A model generated the notes under the pieces. That model did not search any database. It had not been told where the DNA came from and was given only the letters and a program-made list of their open reading frames with translations. Positions 44,391 to 53,221 of a stretch of 64,000 nt of DNA are shown here, piece after piece. The first letter of the stretch is position 1, and each line of letters starts with the position of its first letter. Source of the stretch: an uncultured Lachnospiraceae bacterium (GTDB taxonomy: Bacteria > Bacillota > Clostridia > Lachnospirales > Lachnospiraceae); contig CAJTWA010000001.1 in the NCBI GenBank assembly GCA_910580195.1, positions 130,646 through 194,645 of the forward strand, read 5' to 3'. Both the position numbers and the translations under genes were made by a program.

Positions 44391-45197
44391 TTAATGGCAG
44401 CCTGGAGATCCGCATCCATGGCTGCCGCAGCTTGTCCCATCCCCATGGGAGTGGCTGCCGCAGCTTGCCCCATCCCCATGGGAGTGGCTGCCGCAGCTTG
44501 CCCCGTCTTCATGGGAATGGTGGCTGCACGTGGTGTCAGGGTCATACACAAGCTGCCCCTTTAGGAAGGATTCCACCTGTGCGTCCGCATCCCCGGTAGC
44601 CCCCGGGTAAAGCTCTATCCCGGCTTCTGCCAAGGCATTCCTTGCGCCGCCGCCAATCCCGCCGCAAATCAGCACGTCCACGCCGCCGCCCAATAAGAAC
44701 CCAGCCAGTGCGCCATGCCCCTGCCCGTTGGTGTCTACGATTTCCGAAGAGGTAACGGCCCCGTCCTTCACTTCATACACTTTAAACTGGCTGGTATGCC
44801 CAAAATGCTGGAATACCTGCCCATCTTCATACGTTACTGCAATTTTCATGATAATTCCTCCTTTTTCGCTGTTTTTCCCATGGCCTTGGCAGGCCTGCCC
44901 GGGGCAGAGCCAGTAGCTGCCGCCTGCAATGGTAAGGGGGGACCCTTCCACAAGGAAACGTGCTAGTTTCCGGCGCGCCTGCGTATACAGCGCTTGGACC
45001 GTGGTGCGCCCGGCGCCCATCTGGGCAGCAGCCTCCTGCTGGGTCAGCCCCTGATAATCCAAAAGCCGGATGGCCTCATATTCTTCTACGCTAAGCTGCA
45101 GGCCTTGGGGCTCTGCGGATGTTTCTGGGTTCCCGGCGTAAAAGTGGGTGCAGGCCGGCATCCGGCATACACGCCGTAGCTTGCTTGGTCGCGCCAT
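44391..45197 (-). CDS. DUF134 HTH domain fused to NifX/NifB-type iron-molybdenum cluster-binding domain
   Basis: 268 residues. Residues 1-100 are DUF134/UPF0251: MARPSKLRRVCRMPACTHF, LSVEEYEAIRLLDYQGLTQ and the sigma-70-region-4-like HTH AAAQMGAGRTTVQALYTQARRKLA. Residues ~115-225 are a dinitrogenase cofactor-type domain (MKIAVTYEDGQVFQHFGHTSQFKVYEV, GGGVDVLICGGIGGGARNAL; abbreviated). The tail is a Cys/His-rich repeat (ASCGSHSHGDG, three units). This suggests a metal-sensing DNA-binding protein. An internal ATG could also give the NifX-like part alone, since a GGAGG-like site precedes MKIAVTYEDG. GGAGGAACC lies before ATG 45197. Confidence 0.85.
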   Translation of the reverse strand: MARPSKLRRVCRMPACTHFYAGNPETSAEPQGLQLSVEEYEAIRLLDYQGLTQQEAAAQMGAGRTTVQALYTQARRKLARFLVEGSPLTIAGGSYWLCPGQACQGHGKNSEKGGIIMKIAVTYEDGQVFQHFGHTSQFKVYEVKDGAVTSSEIVDTNGQGHGALAGFLLGGGVDVLICGGIGGGARNALAEAGIELYPGATGDADAQVESFLKGQLVYDPDTTCSHHSHEDGASCGSHSHGDGASCGSHSHGDGTSCGSHGCGSPGCH

Positions 45198-45349
45198 AAT
45201 GGTTCCTCCTGCTTTTTAGTGATGACAGCAGTATAATGCATTTATTAACATATGTCAATAATATTTTTTCTATAATTTTGCTAAAAGTGTGATATAATCG
45301 TTACTGTTACGGTGGGAAAATTTTATAAAAGGAGCCTTTGGGGGCGGAT

Positions 45350-45452
45350 GGCAATAAAAGGCAGTTTTTCCCGCGCAAATTGGATAACGTTTCAGCAAAC
45401 TAAGGGCGCCCGTAAAATGTTTGCTTAAGGGGAAGGGCTGCCCTAAATTGCC
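45350..45452 (-). repeat. Dispersed structured element, copy 6, internally deleted (103 bp)
   Basis: The outer ends GGCAAT / ATTGCC and flanks (CCAATACACAG, GGGGGCGGA) are kept, but the central helices are lost by a deletion near 45400. Lies in the leader region of the DUF134 gene, same strand. The remaining 45198-45349 is AT-rich promoter-like sequence. Confidence 0.7.
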
Positions 45453-45497
45453 TGTGTATTGGAGAAGAATTGCGTTTAAGCGGTGGGAAAGGAATGG

Positions 45498-46901
45498 GTG
45501 ATTAAGATGCAAGGGCCTTTGGAAATAGAAGAGTTGGCAGAACGAGTGATTTTGGTAGGCGTCAGCCTGCAGGAACATGATGATACGGAGGATTCTTTGG
45601 CGGAGCTAGCGGAGCTGGCCGAAACGGCTGGGGCACAAGTAGTTGGGTCTACGTTCCAGAACCGGGAATCCATCCATCCGGGCACTTATGTGGGAAAGGG
45701 AAAATTGCAGGAACTGCGGCAGATGGTGGCAGAACTGGATGCGACTGGGATTATCTGCGATGATGAACTTTCCCCGGCGCAGCTTAGGAACATGGAGGAT
45801 GGGCTGGAATGTAAGGTGATGGACCGGACGCTGGTGATCTTGGATATTTTTGCGGCGAGGGCTTCTACCAGCGAAGGGAAAATACAGGTAGAGCTTGCCC
45901 AGTTAAAATACAGGCTGAGCCGCCTAGTGGGCCTTGGCACGTCCTTGTCCCGTCTGGGAGGCGGCATTGGCACAAGGGGGCCGGGGGAGAAAAAACTGGA
46001 GATGGACCGCAGGCTGGTAAAAAGCAGGATTTCCCAGCTAAACCGGGAACTGTCCCAAGTGAAAATGCACCGGGAAGTGGCAAGGGGGCAGCGGGAGAAA
46101 AGCCAAGTGAAGGTAGCGGCGATTGTGGGGTATACCAATGCCGGGAAATCCACGCTGCTGAACCGCTTAACCCATGCGTCCGTGCTGGAGGAGGACAAGC
46201 TGTTTGCCACCCTAGACCCCACCACGAGGAACTTAAAGCTGGACAGCGGGCAGGAACTTCTGCTGACGGATACGGTAGGGTTTATCCGCAAGCTGCCCCA
46301 CCACCTGATAGAAGCCTTCCGCAGTACCTTGGAGGAGGCAAAATACGCCGATATCATCCTCCATGTGGTGGACGCCTCCAACCCCCAGCGGGAAAAGCAG
46401 ATGCACACCGTTTACGAAACGCTGCAGAACCTAGGGGTGTCCGGCAAGAAGACGATTACCTTGTTTAACAAGCAGGATAAGCTGGAGCAGGAACAGGATG
46501 GGACAGAAAAATCCATGGAAAAAAGGCCAGCTTTCCCCAACCAGCAGGATAGGCTTTGGCAGGATGGGCCAAAATCCATAGAAAATCAGGCAGCTTTCCT
46601 CAACCAGCAGGGTAAGTTTTGGCAGGATGTACCCATAAAAGATACCCATGCGGATAAAACCCTGAAAATTTCAGCAAAGACAGGGGAGGGGATTCCAGAG
46701 CTTTTGGAAAGCTTAGAAGAAATCCTGCGGGAAGACAAGCAGCTTTTAGAAGGCATATACCCTTATGAAAAAGGCAGCCAGATTTCCGTCATCCGCAAAT
46801 ACGGGGAACTCCTCGAAGAAGATTACCGGGAAAATGGGATTTACGTAAAAGCTTTTGTGCCAACAGAGCTTTACCCAAATCTGGAAAAAGGGATGCGTTA
46901 G
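45498..46901 (+). CDS. hflX: GTPase HflX with a repetitive insert in the G domain
   Basis: About 467 residues from GTG 45498 (AAAGGA 5 bases upstream); ATG 45507 is the alternative. Ribosome-splitting GTPase used under stress. HflX N-domain (ILVGVSLQ...AGAQVVGSTFQNRESIHPGTYVGKGKL, abbreviated), glycine-rich GGGIGTRGPGEKKLE, G1 VGYTNAGKSTLLN, G2 ATLDPTTRNL, G3 DTVGFIRKLPHHLIEAF, G4 TLFNKQDKL and G5 ISAKTGEGI. Between G4 and G5 lies an unusual insert with two 21-residue units (KSMEKRPAFPNQQDRLWQDGP and KSIENQAAFLNQQGKFWQDVP, abbreviated by unit). The catalytic motifs are unaffected. Confidence 0.92.
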   Translation: MIKMQGPLEIEELAERVILVGVSLQEHDDTEDSLAELAELAETAGAQVVGSTFQNRESIHPGTYVGKGKLQELRQMVAELDATGIICDDELSPAQLRNMEDGLECKVMDRTLVILDIFAARASTSEGKIQVELAQLKYRLSRLVGLGTSLSRLGGGIGTRGPGEKKLEMDRRLVKSRISQLNRELSQVKMHREVARGQREKSQVKVAAIVGYTNAGKSTLLNRLTHASVLEEDKLFATLDPTTRNLKLDSGQELLLTDTVGFIRKLPHHLIEAFRSTLEEAKYADIILHVVDASNPQREKQMHTVYETLQNLGVSGKKTITLFNKQDKLEQEQDGTEKSMEKRPAFPNQQDRLWQDGPKSIENQAAFLNQQGKFWQDVPIKDTHADKTLKISAKTGEGIPELLESLEEILREDKQLLEGIYPYEKGSQISVIRKYGELLEEDYRENGIYVKAFVPTELYPNLEKGMR

Positions 46902-46980
46902 TACTGCAGCGTACAATGTTAATTAGGGAGCCATTCCCATATGCGCTTTTGCAGAGGAAAGGGGGCAGCTGGGCGCTGTG

Positions 46981-47784
46981 ATGAAAATAATTATTTCCCC
47001 TGCGAAGAAAATGCGGCAGGACACCGATACCATGGAGTGCCATGGGCTGCCCATATTTTTGCAGGAGGCGGAAGAACTCAAAGACTATATCAAAAGCCTT
47101 ACCTACCAAGAGGCAAAAAAACTCTGGAACTGCAATGACAAGATTGCAGAATTGAATTACCAGCGGTTCGCCCAGATGGAATTGCGGGCTGGCCTGACCC
47201 CCGCGCTGCTGGCCTATGAAGGCATCCAGTACCAGTACATGGCGCCGGCGGTCTTTGAGGACGGGGCGTGGGAGTATGTGGAAAACCACCTCCTGATCCT
47301 GTCAGGGCTTTACGGGGCGCTGCGCCCATTTGACGGGATTGTGCCCTACCGGCTGGAAATGCAGGCGAAAATCCATCTGGGGGATTGCAAGGGGCTTTAC
47401 CGTTACTGGGGCGGGAAAATCTGCCAAGAAGCTGCCAGAGGCGCAGATACCATCTTAAACCTTGCCTCCAAGGAATACAGCAAATGCATTTCCCCCTTCC
47501 TGCCGCTGGGAACCCGGTTTTTAACCTGCCGGTTTGGGGAACTGCGGGAAGGGAAGGTAGTGGAAAAAGGCACGCAGGTAAAGATGGCCCGTGGGGAAAT
47601 GGTGCGTTTCCTCGCCCAGAACCAGATTGAGGGCACGGAGGAAATTAAAAATTTCCATGGGCTGGGATATCAGTATGAGGAAGGATTTTCCGATAACAAT
47701 ACATATGTATTCCTGAAAGGAAAGAAGCACATAGATACGCCAAAGAAAAAGGTGGGAGATACATGGTTAGGACCGAAGGCCTGA
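46981..47784 (+). CDS. yaaA: Peroxide stress protein YaaA (DUF328)
   Basis: 267 residues from ATG 46981. Starts MKIIISPAKKM, the family signature, with LTPALLAYEGIQYQYMAP, YVENHLLILSGLYGALRPFDG, PYRLEMQAKIHLG and FHGLGYQYEEGFSDNNTYVF (each shortened). In E. coli YaaA lowers free iron and protects DNA during peroxide stress, and it binds DNA. Full length. Its end overlaps the next ABC ATPase start by 22 bases, so they are co-translated, though no functional link is known. Confidence 0.94.
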   Translation: MKIIISPAKKMRQDTDTMECHGLPIFLQEAEELKDYIKSLTYQEAKKLWNCNDKIAELNYQRFAQMELRAGLTPALLAYEGIQYQYMAPAVFEDGAWEYVENHLLILSGLYGALRPFDGIVPYRLEMQAKIHLGDCKGLYRYWGGKICQEAARGADTILNLASKEYSKCISPFLPLGTRFLTCRFGELREGKVVEKGTQVKMARGEMVRFLAQNQIEGTEEIKNFHGLGYQYEEGFSDNNTYVFLKGKKHIDTPKKKVGDTWLGPKA

Positions 47785-48662
47785 GAAAAAATTTTGGGGG
47801 TTTCTGCGCCTTGGACGGCGTGGACATGCATGTGCCAAAAGGGGCTGTCTACGGGCTGGTAGGCCCAAACGGCGCAGGGAAAAGCACGCTGCTTCGGCAC
47901 ATCATGGGCATTTACCGGCAGGATGCAGGGACTGTCCTAGTGGAGGGCGTCCCCGTTTTTGAAAACAAGAAAGTAAAAGGGGAAATGATTTTTATTTCCG
48001 ATGACTTGTTTTATTTCCAGCAGGCAGACACGCTGGCGATGAAACGGTTCTATCAGGGGGTTTACCCAAATTTTAACGAAAAAACTTTTGAAAAGCTGCG
48101 GGAAGTATTTAAAAATATTGATGTCAAATGCAGAATCCGCAAATTGTCCAAAGGGATGCAAAAGCAGGTGTCTTTTTGGCTGGCCTTGTGCTGCGCCCCA
48201 AAGCTTTTGGTCCTTGACGAGCCCGTGGACGGCTTGGACCCTGTGATGCGGCGGCAGATTTGGTCGCTGATTGAAGAGGAGCGGAATAAGTGGGGCACTA
48301 CTGTCCTGATTTCTTCCCATAACCTGCGGGAACTGGAAGAGGTATGCGGCCATGTGGGCATTATGCACCAAGGCAAAATCAAAATGGAACGCTCCCTGCT
48401 GGAACTGCAGGGCACGGTCACCAAGGTGCAGGCGGCCTTCCAGCAAGGCATTTCTGCACTTCCGGAAAGCCTTGAGGTACTGCATATGTCAAATGCTGGG
48501 CGGGTTTACACCATGATTGTAAAAGGAGGCCCTGACAAAGCCCGGGCAGGGCTGGAAAGGCTGCATCCGCTGTTTGTGGACATCCTTCCGCTGTCGCTGG
48601 AGGAAATCTTTATTTATGAGATGGGAGGAGCCGATTATGCAGTCCAAGAAATCTTGCTTTAA
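47763..48662 (+). CDS. ABC transporter ATP-binding protein (YtrB/GntR-operon type)
   Basis: 299 residues. Walker A GLVGPNGAGKSTLLRHIMG, signature LSKGMQKQVSF (LSKGM variant in place of LSGGQ), Walker B LLVLDEPVDGLDP and H-loop LISSHNLRELEEVC. The LSKGM variant and the C-terminal extension match ATPases of the YtrB/BcrA-like exporters. Start codon within yaaA with AAAAGGTGGGAG upstream. Coupled to the permease at 48637, which begins before this gene ends. Confidence 0.9.
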   Translation: MVRTEGLRKNFGGFCALDGVDMHVPKGAVYGLVGPNGAGKSTLLRHIMGIYRQDAGTVLVEGVPVFENKKVKGEMIFISDDLFYFQQADTLAMKRFYQGVYPNFNEKTFEKLREVFKNIDVKCRIRKLSKGMQKQVSFWLALCCAPKLLVLDEPVDGLDPVMRRQIWSLIEEERNKWGTTVLISSHNLRELEEVCGHVGIMHQGKIKMERSLLELQGTVTKVQAAFQQGISALPESLEVLHMSNAGRVYTMIVKGGPDKARAGLERLHPLFVDILPLSLEEIFIYEMGGADYAVQEILL

Positions 48663-50559
48663 CTTTTTCCATACCGCGATATTTAAAAAAAACGTCACCA
48701 GCTTTTGGCCCATCTGGCTGTCCTACACCCTTGTATGCCTTTGGGTCCTGCCCATTTATTCTTGGCTGCAGATGAAATCCCTCACTTTGCCGGAAGGGGC
48801 GACGCAGGCGGAGCGGATGGAAGAATTGCTCAAAAGCGCAGTCAGCAGCCTGCATCTTGCGATACTGCCAGTCCCAGTATTTGTATTTGCAGCAGCCAGC
48901 GGGATTGCAGTCTTTTCCTATCTGTATCAGGCAAGGAGCGCAAATATGGTCCATGCCCTTCCAGTCAGCCGGAAGGAACTGTTCCTGACAAATTACTGTT
49001 CCGGGCTTTTATTCCTCTTGGCGCCCCAGTTCTTGGCGTTCTGCATAGCGGTGTTCGTCTGGTTTGGGAGCGGGGCCACGTGTCTGGAATATTTGCTCCG
49101 GTGGCTGGGGCTTGTGGCCGGCGAGGCTTTCTTTGCTTACAGCACAGCGGTTTTTGCAGCGATGCTCACTGGGCAGGCGGTCATTGCGGCAGCATGTTTT
49201 TTTGTGCTGAATTATCTGTACCAAGGGCTGGTGGCTATCGGAAATGCTGCCATGGGCATGTTGATGTACGGCATGGACCGGGGGCAGCAGGATGCATGGG
49301 GCGGATGGCTTTCCCCGGTTTCTTTTTTGATGGAAACTGTCCGGCTGGTGTATCAGGAAGAAGGGCAGGAACTGGTTTTACCGGAACTTACAGGCTTGGG
49401 CTGCGTGATTTGGTATGCCTTGGCAGCAGTTTTTTTTGCAGCATTGGCTTTCCTGCTTTACAAGAACAGAGATATAGAAACGGCATCAGACGTGGTAGCT
49501 ATTTCTGCCATCAAGCCAATGTTCCGCTGGTGCGGGGGCCTGGGCGCTGCCGGGATCTGCGCCTGCCTGGTCTGGGGCAGCCTGCTGCCGGGCATGTTTG
49601 GGAATATGTTCTGGTTTATGCTGGTGTTAAGCGTCTTTGCCGGGGCAGCCGGGTTTTTCCTGTGTGAAATGCTGATGAGGAAAAAATTTTTGGTATTTAC
49701 CAAAATGAGGCTTGCCGAAGGCGGGGTATTCCTCGCAATCCTTGCAATGGCCCTCATTTCCATGGAAACCGACTGGTTCGGGATTGAAAAGAGGGTGCCA
49801 AAGGCAGAGGAAGTGGCAGGGGTTTACTTAGATGGAAATTATAAATGCTATCTTGAGGAGCCAGAGGAAATCAGCCAGTGCATTGCAATCCACCAGCGCA
49901 TTGTAGAAGAAAAGGATGCATACGAAGCATATTTCTGGGATAATCCCAGCAGGGAAAGACGCCCCAGCATGGCATTAAAGATATCCTACCGGCTAAAAAA
50001 TGGCAGGGCCTTGGAACGGTTTTGGTATCTGCCGCTGGAAGACTGCTATTTGGAGCAAAAAGACGGGGCAGTTGGGATGCTGCTGGAATTTGAAAGGGAT
50101 CCCAACCGGTACATGGAATACTTTTTTACCAGCGGGTATGAGAACCTGAAAATTGCCGAAGGGGGTACTTTCCTCCATGCTGGCGCCAGCGGGGAATACA
50201 GCCTTTCGGATCTTTCCAAAGAAGAAGCAGAACAGCTCTACCAAGCAGCCAAAAAAGATATATTGTCGGGGGATTTCTGCATTTACCCCTATGAATACCG
50301 GAAATGGGGAACGGAGCATTACGCCGATAGCATTACCTTCAGTTTCCGGGTGCCCAAGGGGGCAAGGATGTTCCAGATGGAGGACGAAGAATTTTGTCAG
50401 GGCAAATACCCAGAACTTGTGACAGTCCCATTGACCCGGGGGTGCAGGAACCTGCTGGAAACCTTGTGGGAACTGGGGATCCTTGGCGAGGGGGAAGTCC
50501 CGCTGACGGAGCGGGAGTATATGGATATTTTGGACAAGGAGGAGGGAACCGTGCCCTGA
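48637..50559 (+). CDS. ABC transporter permease with large C-terminal extracytoplasmic domain
   Basis: 640 residues; GGGAGGAG before ATG 48637, overlapping the ATPase gene by 26 bases. About eight to ten membrane segments in the first ~390 residues (FWPIWLSYTLVCLWVLPIYS, LFLLAPQFLAFCIAVFVW, WYALAAVFFAALAFLLY, MFWFMLVLSVFAGAAGFFL and others). A hydrophilic C-terminal domain of ~240 residues (ETDWFGIEKRVPKAEEVAGV onward) contains no known motif I can name. Partner of the ATPase at 47763. The substrate is unknown; the type resembles lantibiotic or cell-wall-antibiotic exporters. Confidence 0.85.
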   Translation: MQSKKSCFNFFHTAIFKKNVTSFWPIWLSYTLVCLWVLPIYSWLQMKSLTLPEGATQAERMEELLKSAVSSLHLAILPVPVFVFAAASGIAVFSYLYQARSANMVHALPVSRKELFLTNYCSGLLFLLAPQFLAFCIAVFVWFGSGATCLEYLLRWLGLVAGEAFFAYSTAVFAAMLTGQAVIAAACFFVLNYLYQGLVAIGNAAMGMLMYGMDRGQQDAWGGWLSPVSFLMETVRLVYQEEGQELVLPELTGLGCVIWYALAAVFFAALAFLLYKNRDIETASDVVAISAIKPMFRWCGGLGAAGICACLVWGSLLPGMFGNMFWFMLVLSVFAGAAGFFLCEMLMRKKFLVFTKMRLAEGGVFLAILAMALISMETDWFGIEKRVPKAEEVAGVYLDGNYKCYLEEPEEISQCIAIHQRIVEEKDAYEAYFWDNPSRERRPSMALKISYRLKNGRALERFWYLPLEDCYLEQKDGAVGMLLEFERDPNRYMEYFFTSGYENLKIAEGGTFLHAGASGEYSLSDLSKEEAEQLYQAAKKDILSGDFCIYPYEYRKWGTEHYADSITFSFRVPKGARMFQMEDEEFCQGKYPELVTVPLTRGCRNLLETLWELGILGEGEVPLTEREYMDILDKEEGTVP

Positions 50560-50584
50560 CGGATGGGCATTAGAGGATTTTAAA

Positions 50585-50707
50585 ATGATGGAGGAATTAT
50601 TCGTAGTAGCATTTTTACTATGTGAAGAAATGGCAACAGAAGACGAGTACCGCAAAAGGCTGGATGAATTATTCTTAGGTAACATTGCGGATGATGGTTT
50701 CCTGTAA
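50585..50707 (+). CDS. Small protein, 40 residues
   Basis: Begins MMEELFVVAFLLCEEMATED and continues EYRKRLDELFLGNIADDGFL, with AGAGGA about 12 bases upstream, 25 bases after the permease stop and before a perfect terminator. Acidic and amphipathic; no family recognised. The position at an operon end and the codon pattern favour a real gene, but the short length leaves doubt. Confidence 0.5.
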   Translation: MMEELFVVAFLLCEEMATEDEYRKRLDELFLGNIADDGFL

Positions 50708-50730
50708 TTTCAGAGTTTTTGAAATAGAAG

Positions 50731-50767
50731 AAAGCAGGGATCCCAAAGAATCCCTGCTTTCCGTTTT
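50731..50767. terminator. Bidirectional terminator
   Basis: The perfect stem AAAGCAGGGAT / ATCCCTGCTTT is followed by CCGTTTTC on the plus strand and TTCTATTTC on the minus strand. It separates the exporter operon from the convergent fabH. Confidence 0.8.
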
Positions 50768-50776
50768 CGCCGGTAC

Positions 50777-51745
50777 TTACCATCTCAAAAGCGCAGCCCC
50801 CCAAGTCAGCCCAGCCCCAAAGCCAGACAGCAGGAGCAAATCCCCCTCCGACAATTTGCCCTCCCTGTGCACCTCGTCCAGCAAAATCGGGATGCTTGCT
50901 GCAGAAGTATTCCCGCAGTGGCTTACATTGGAAGGAAACTTTTCCAGCGGCAGCTTTAACTTCCGTGCAATAGAAGCAATAATGCGGAAATTTGCCTGAT
51001 GCAGCAGGTAATAAGTAACGTCGGATGCATCAAAGCCCGCTTGCTTCAGCAGGGCATTGATACATTCCGGCTCTTTTTTTACCGCAAACTTAAATACTTC
51101 CTGCCCGTCCATATACAGGAAATCCGGGTCTGTGCCTGTGGAAATGTAGGGGTTGTTGTTGGTGCGGTTTTTGCAAATCAGGATATCCCCGCCGCTGCCG
51201 TCCGAGCCTTGGAGGGAGGCAATCAGCCCTTCCTCGGCAGCCTTTACAACTACCGCCCCTGCCCCGTCCCCAAACAGTACGCAGGTGGAACGGTCTTTCC
51301 AGTCAATGATTTTCGAAAGGGTTTCCACCCCAATAATCAGGGCCGTCTGGTAAATCCCTGCCTGAAAATAAGCATCCACAGTATTTAGGGCAAACAGGAA
51401 CCCAGAGCAGGCCGCATTGATGTCAAATGCAGCCGCATGGCTTGCGCCCAGTTCCTTCTGCACCATGCAGGCAGTGCTTGGGGTAATAAAATCAGAAGAA
51501 ACGGTAGCCACAAGGATCAGGCCAAGCTCTTCCGGTAAGACGCCGGAATCTGCAAGGGCAGCCTTGGCGGCCTTCACAGCCAGCGTCAGGGTAGTTTCTG
51601 TTTCCGAGGATACCAGATGCCGCTCCCGGATGCCTGTCCGGCTCTTTATCCACTCATCGCTGGTGTCCATAATGGTAGAAAGGTATTCATTTGTCACGCA
51701 TCTATCCGGAAGGCAGCTTCCGGTTCCAATAATTTTTGCTCTCAT
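50777..51745 (-). CDS. fabH: 3-oxoacyl-ACP synthase III
   Basis: 322 residues from ATG 51745 (a GTG codon directly precedes it). Starts fatty-acid synthesis by condensing an acyl-CoA with malonyl-ACP. Catalytic triad Cys-His-Asn in DINAACSGFLFALNT, YLLHQANFRI and HCGNTSAASIP; C-terminal GFGAGLTWGAALLRW. The gene stands alone, not in a fab cluster. A palindrome AGTTTGACAATCAAAAT 20 bases upstream of the start matches the FabT-type box TTTGA-N3-TCAAA, implying lipid-responsive control. Confidence 0.96.
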   Translation of the reverse strand: MRAKIIGTGSCLPDRCVTNEYLSTIMDTSDEWIKSRTGIRERHLVSSETETTLTLAVKAAKAALADSGVLPEELGLILVATVSSDFITPSTACMVQKELGASHAAAFDINAACSGFLFALNTVDAYFQAGIYQTALIIGVETLSKIIDWKDRSTCVLFGDGAGAVVVKAAEEGLIASLQGSDGSGGDILICKNRTNNNPYISTGTDPDFLYMDGQEVFKFAVKKEPECINALLKQAGFDASDVTYYLLHQANFRIIASIARKLKLPLEKFPSNVSHCGNTSAASIPILLDEVHREGKLSEGDLLLLSGFGAGLTWGAALLRW

Positions 51746-51764
51746 CACTCATCCCTGCCTTATT

Positions 51765-51781
51765 AGTTTGACAATCAAAAT
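51765..51781. promoter_or_regulatory. FabT-box-like operator upstream of fabH
   Basis: AGTTTGACAATCAAAAT contains TTTGA-CAA-TCAAA. In streptococci and clostridia the MarR-family FabT binds such boxes before fab genes. No fabT is in the window. Confidence 0.6.
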
Positions 51782-51904
51782 AATTACATGTTTACTATAC
51801 CCGCAGAAGGAGGATTTGTCAATGGGAACTTTTCTTCCCATGCCAATGCCCATCCAGCAAGGACAGGCGTGTTGCTTATTTGGGGAAAAGCAGGAAATCA
51901 TGGT

Positions 51905-51934
51905 TTGACAATTTCATCTCCAGATGTATATAAT
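51905..51934 (+). promoter_or_regulatory. Promoter of the Rpn-like gene
   Basis: TTGACA (51905-51910), an 18-base spacer and TATAAT (51929-51934). Transcription would start near 51941, which excludes in-frame start codons before that and supports ATG 52158. Confidence 0.8.
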
Positions 51935-52157
51935 GAAAACAGAAAGAAACCGCCCATCCACGGAAAGGGCATCCAATATGGAAACCATGGAGATGATGGG
52001 CATCAGGCCGCTTTTCATGGCAGCCCAGCCCCACGCCGGAAAAACCAATGCAAGTCCTAAAGAGCCCCAAGAGGGGATGCCTGTTACGGAGGCTAAGCAA
52101 AGGGAACCAAGCATGGAGGGGAATGGGCCTGCTAGGGGGCTAAGAAAGGGGAAGGAT

Positions 52158-53213
52158 ATGGGCAGCATAGAGATTGCATACCAGAATAAGGATATTACCA
52201 GCAAGATGCTGGCAGAGAACTTGAAAGGGAAATCATTCCGCGTCTATGGGCTGGATCTTCCGGAAATCCGCCATGTATTGCCCACCAACATCCCAACTGT
52301 GAAGGCAAACGAACTCCGCTTGGACAATATCTTTGAACTTGCGGACGGGACGGCGGCAATTGTGGATTATGAAAGCGCATACAAGGACGAGGATAAGGTA
52401 AAATACCTGCATTACATGGCTGGAATTGCCAGCCGTTACCTAAAAGAAAAGCAGCCCTGCCCAAACTTACGCATGGTTGTAATTTATACGGGGGACATTG
52501 AACGGAAACAGGTGTCCATGGAATATGATATTGGGGCAGTGAAAATGTCATTGGAATGTGCCTTCCTTTCAGAACTGGATTCCAAAGGGATTTTCCAACA
52601 CCTAAAGCAAAAGGTAAAGAAAAATGAGCGGCTGGACGATGAGGAACTGATGGAAGTCATTATACTTCCCCTGTCCTACCGGAATGTGGAAGAGAAACAG
52701 CAGAAAATCCGGGAAAGCGTGGAACTTGCAGCGCAAATCCAAGACCATGGGCAGCAGCTCTTCGCCCTCTCCGGAATTCTGGCATTTACAGATAAAGTCA
52801 TAGACCGCGAAACGGCGGATAAAATAAGGAGGGCGATTGAAATGACACAGGTAGCGCAGATATTTGAAGAAGAAAAGCAGCAGGCGCTGCTTAAGGTTAC
52901 GCAAATTTTTGAAGAAGAGAAGAGGCAGGCATTGCAGCAGGCCACACAAATTTTTGAAGAAGAGAAGAGGCAGGCATTGCAGCAGGCCACACAAATGTAT
53001 GAGGAAGAGAAGAGGCAGGCATTGCAGCAGGCCACACAGATGCATGAGGAAGAGAAGAGGCAGGCGTTGGAAAAAACCGCAAAGCAGATTGTAACACGTA
53101 TGATAAAAAAGAACTATCCTGCAGAGGAAATTGTATCTCTGGTGCCCAGCTATTCCCAAAATGATGTAGAAGCATTGCGCATAGAACTTGATGCAGCAGA
53201 AGATAAAAATTAA
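52158..53213 (+). CDS. Rpn/PD-(D/E)XK nuclease-family-like protein with 15-residue coiled-coil repeats
   Basis: 351 residues from ATG 52158 (AAAGGGG seven bases upstream). Residues ~35-120 (LPTNIPTVKANELRLDNIFELADGTAAIVDYESAYKDEDKVKY, abbreviated) carry the D...D/E-x-x-K-like pattern seen in Rpn-type recombination-promoting nucleases and related transposase-like proteins. The C-terminal third has five 15-residue units (ATQIFEEEKRQALQQ type), a charged coiled coil with near-identical 45-base DNA units at 52860-53075, prone to length change. Function unknown. It lies just before a split amidase whose insert carries another Rpn-like gene. The terminator follows at 53222. Confidence 0.65.
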   Translation: MGSIEIAYQNKDITSKMLAENLKGKSFRVYGLDLPEIRHVLPTNIPTVKANELRLDNIFELADGTAAIVDYESAYKDEDKVKYLHYMAGIASRYLKEKQPCPNLRMVVIYTGDIERKQVSMEYDIGAVKMSLECAFLSELDSKGIFQHLKQKVKKNERLDDEELMEVIILPLSYRNVEEKQQKIRESVELAAQIQDHGQQLFALSGILAFTDKVIDRETADKIRRAIEMTQVAQIFEEEKQQALLKVTQIFEEEKRQALQQATQIFEEEKRQALQQATQMYEEEKRQALQQATQMHEEEKRQALEKTAKQIVTRMIKKNYPAEEIVSLVPSYSQNDVEALRIELDAAEDKN

Positions 53214-53221
53214 TGAGGCTG

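Noticed and set aside
51924..52157. 78-residue N-terminal extension of the Rpn-like protein
   Set aside because: The consensus promoter at 51905-51934 overlaps the extension's start codon, so that codon would not be transcribed.
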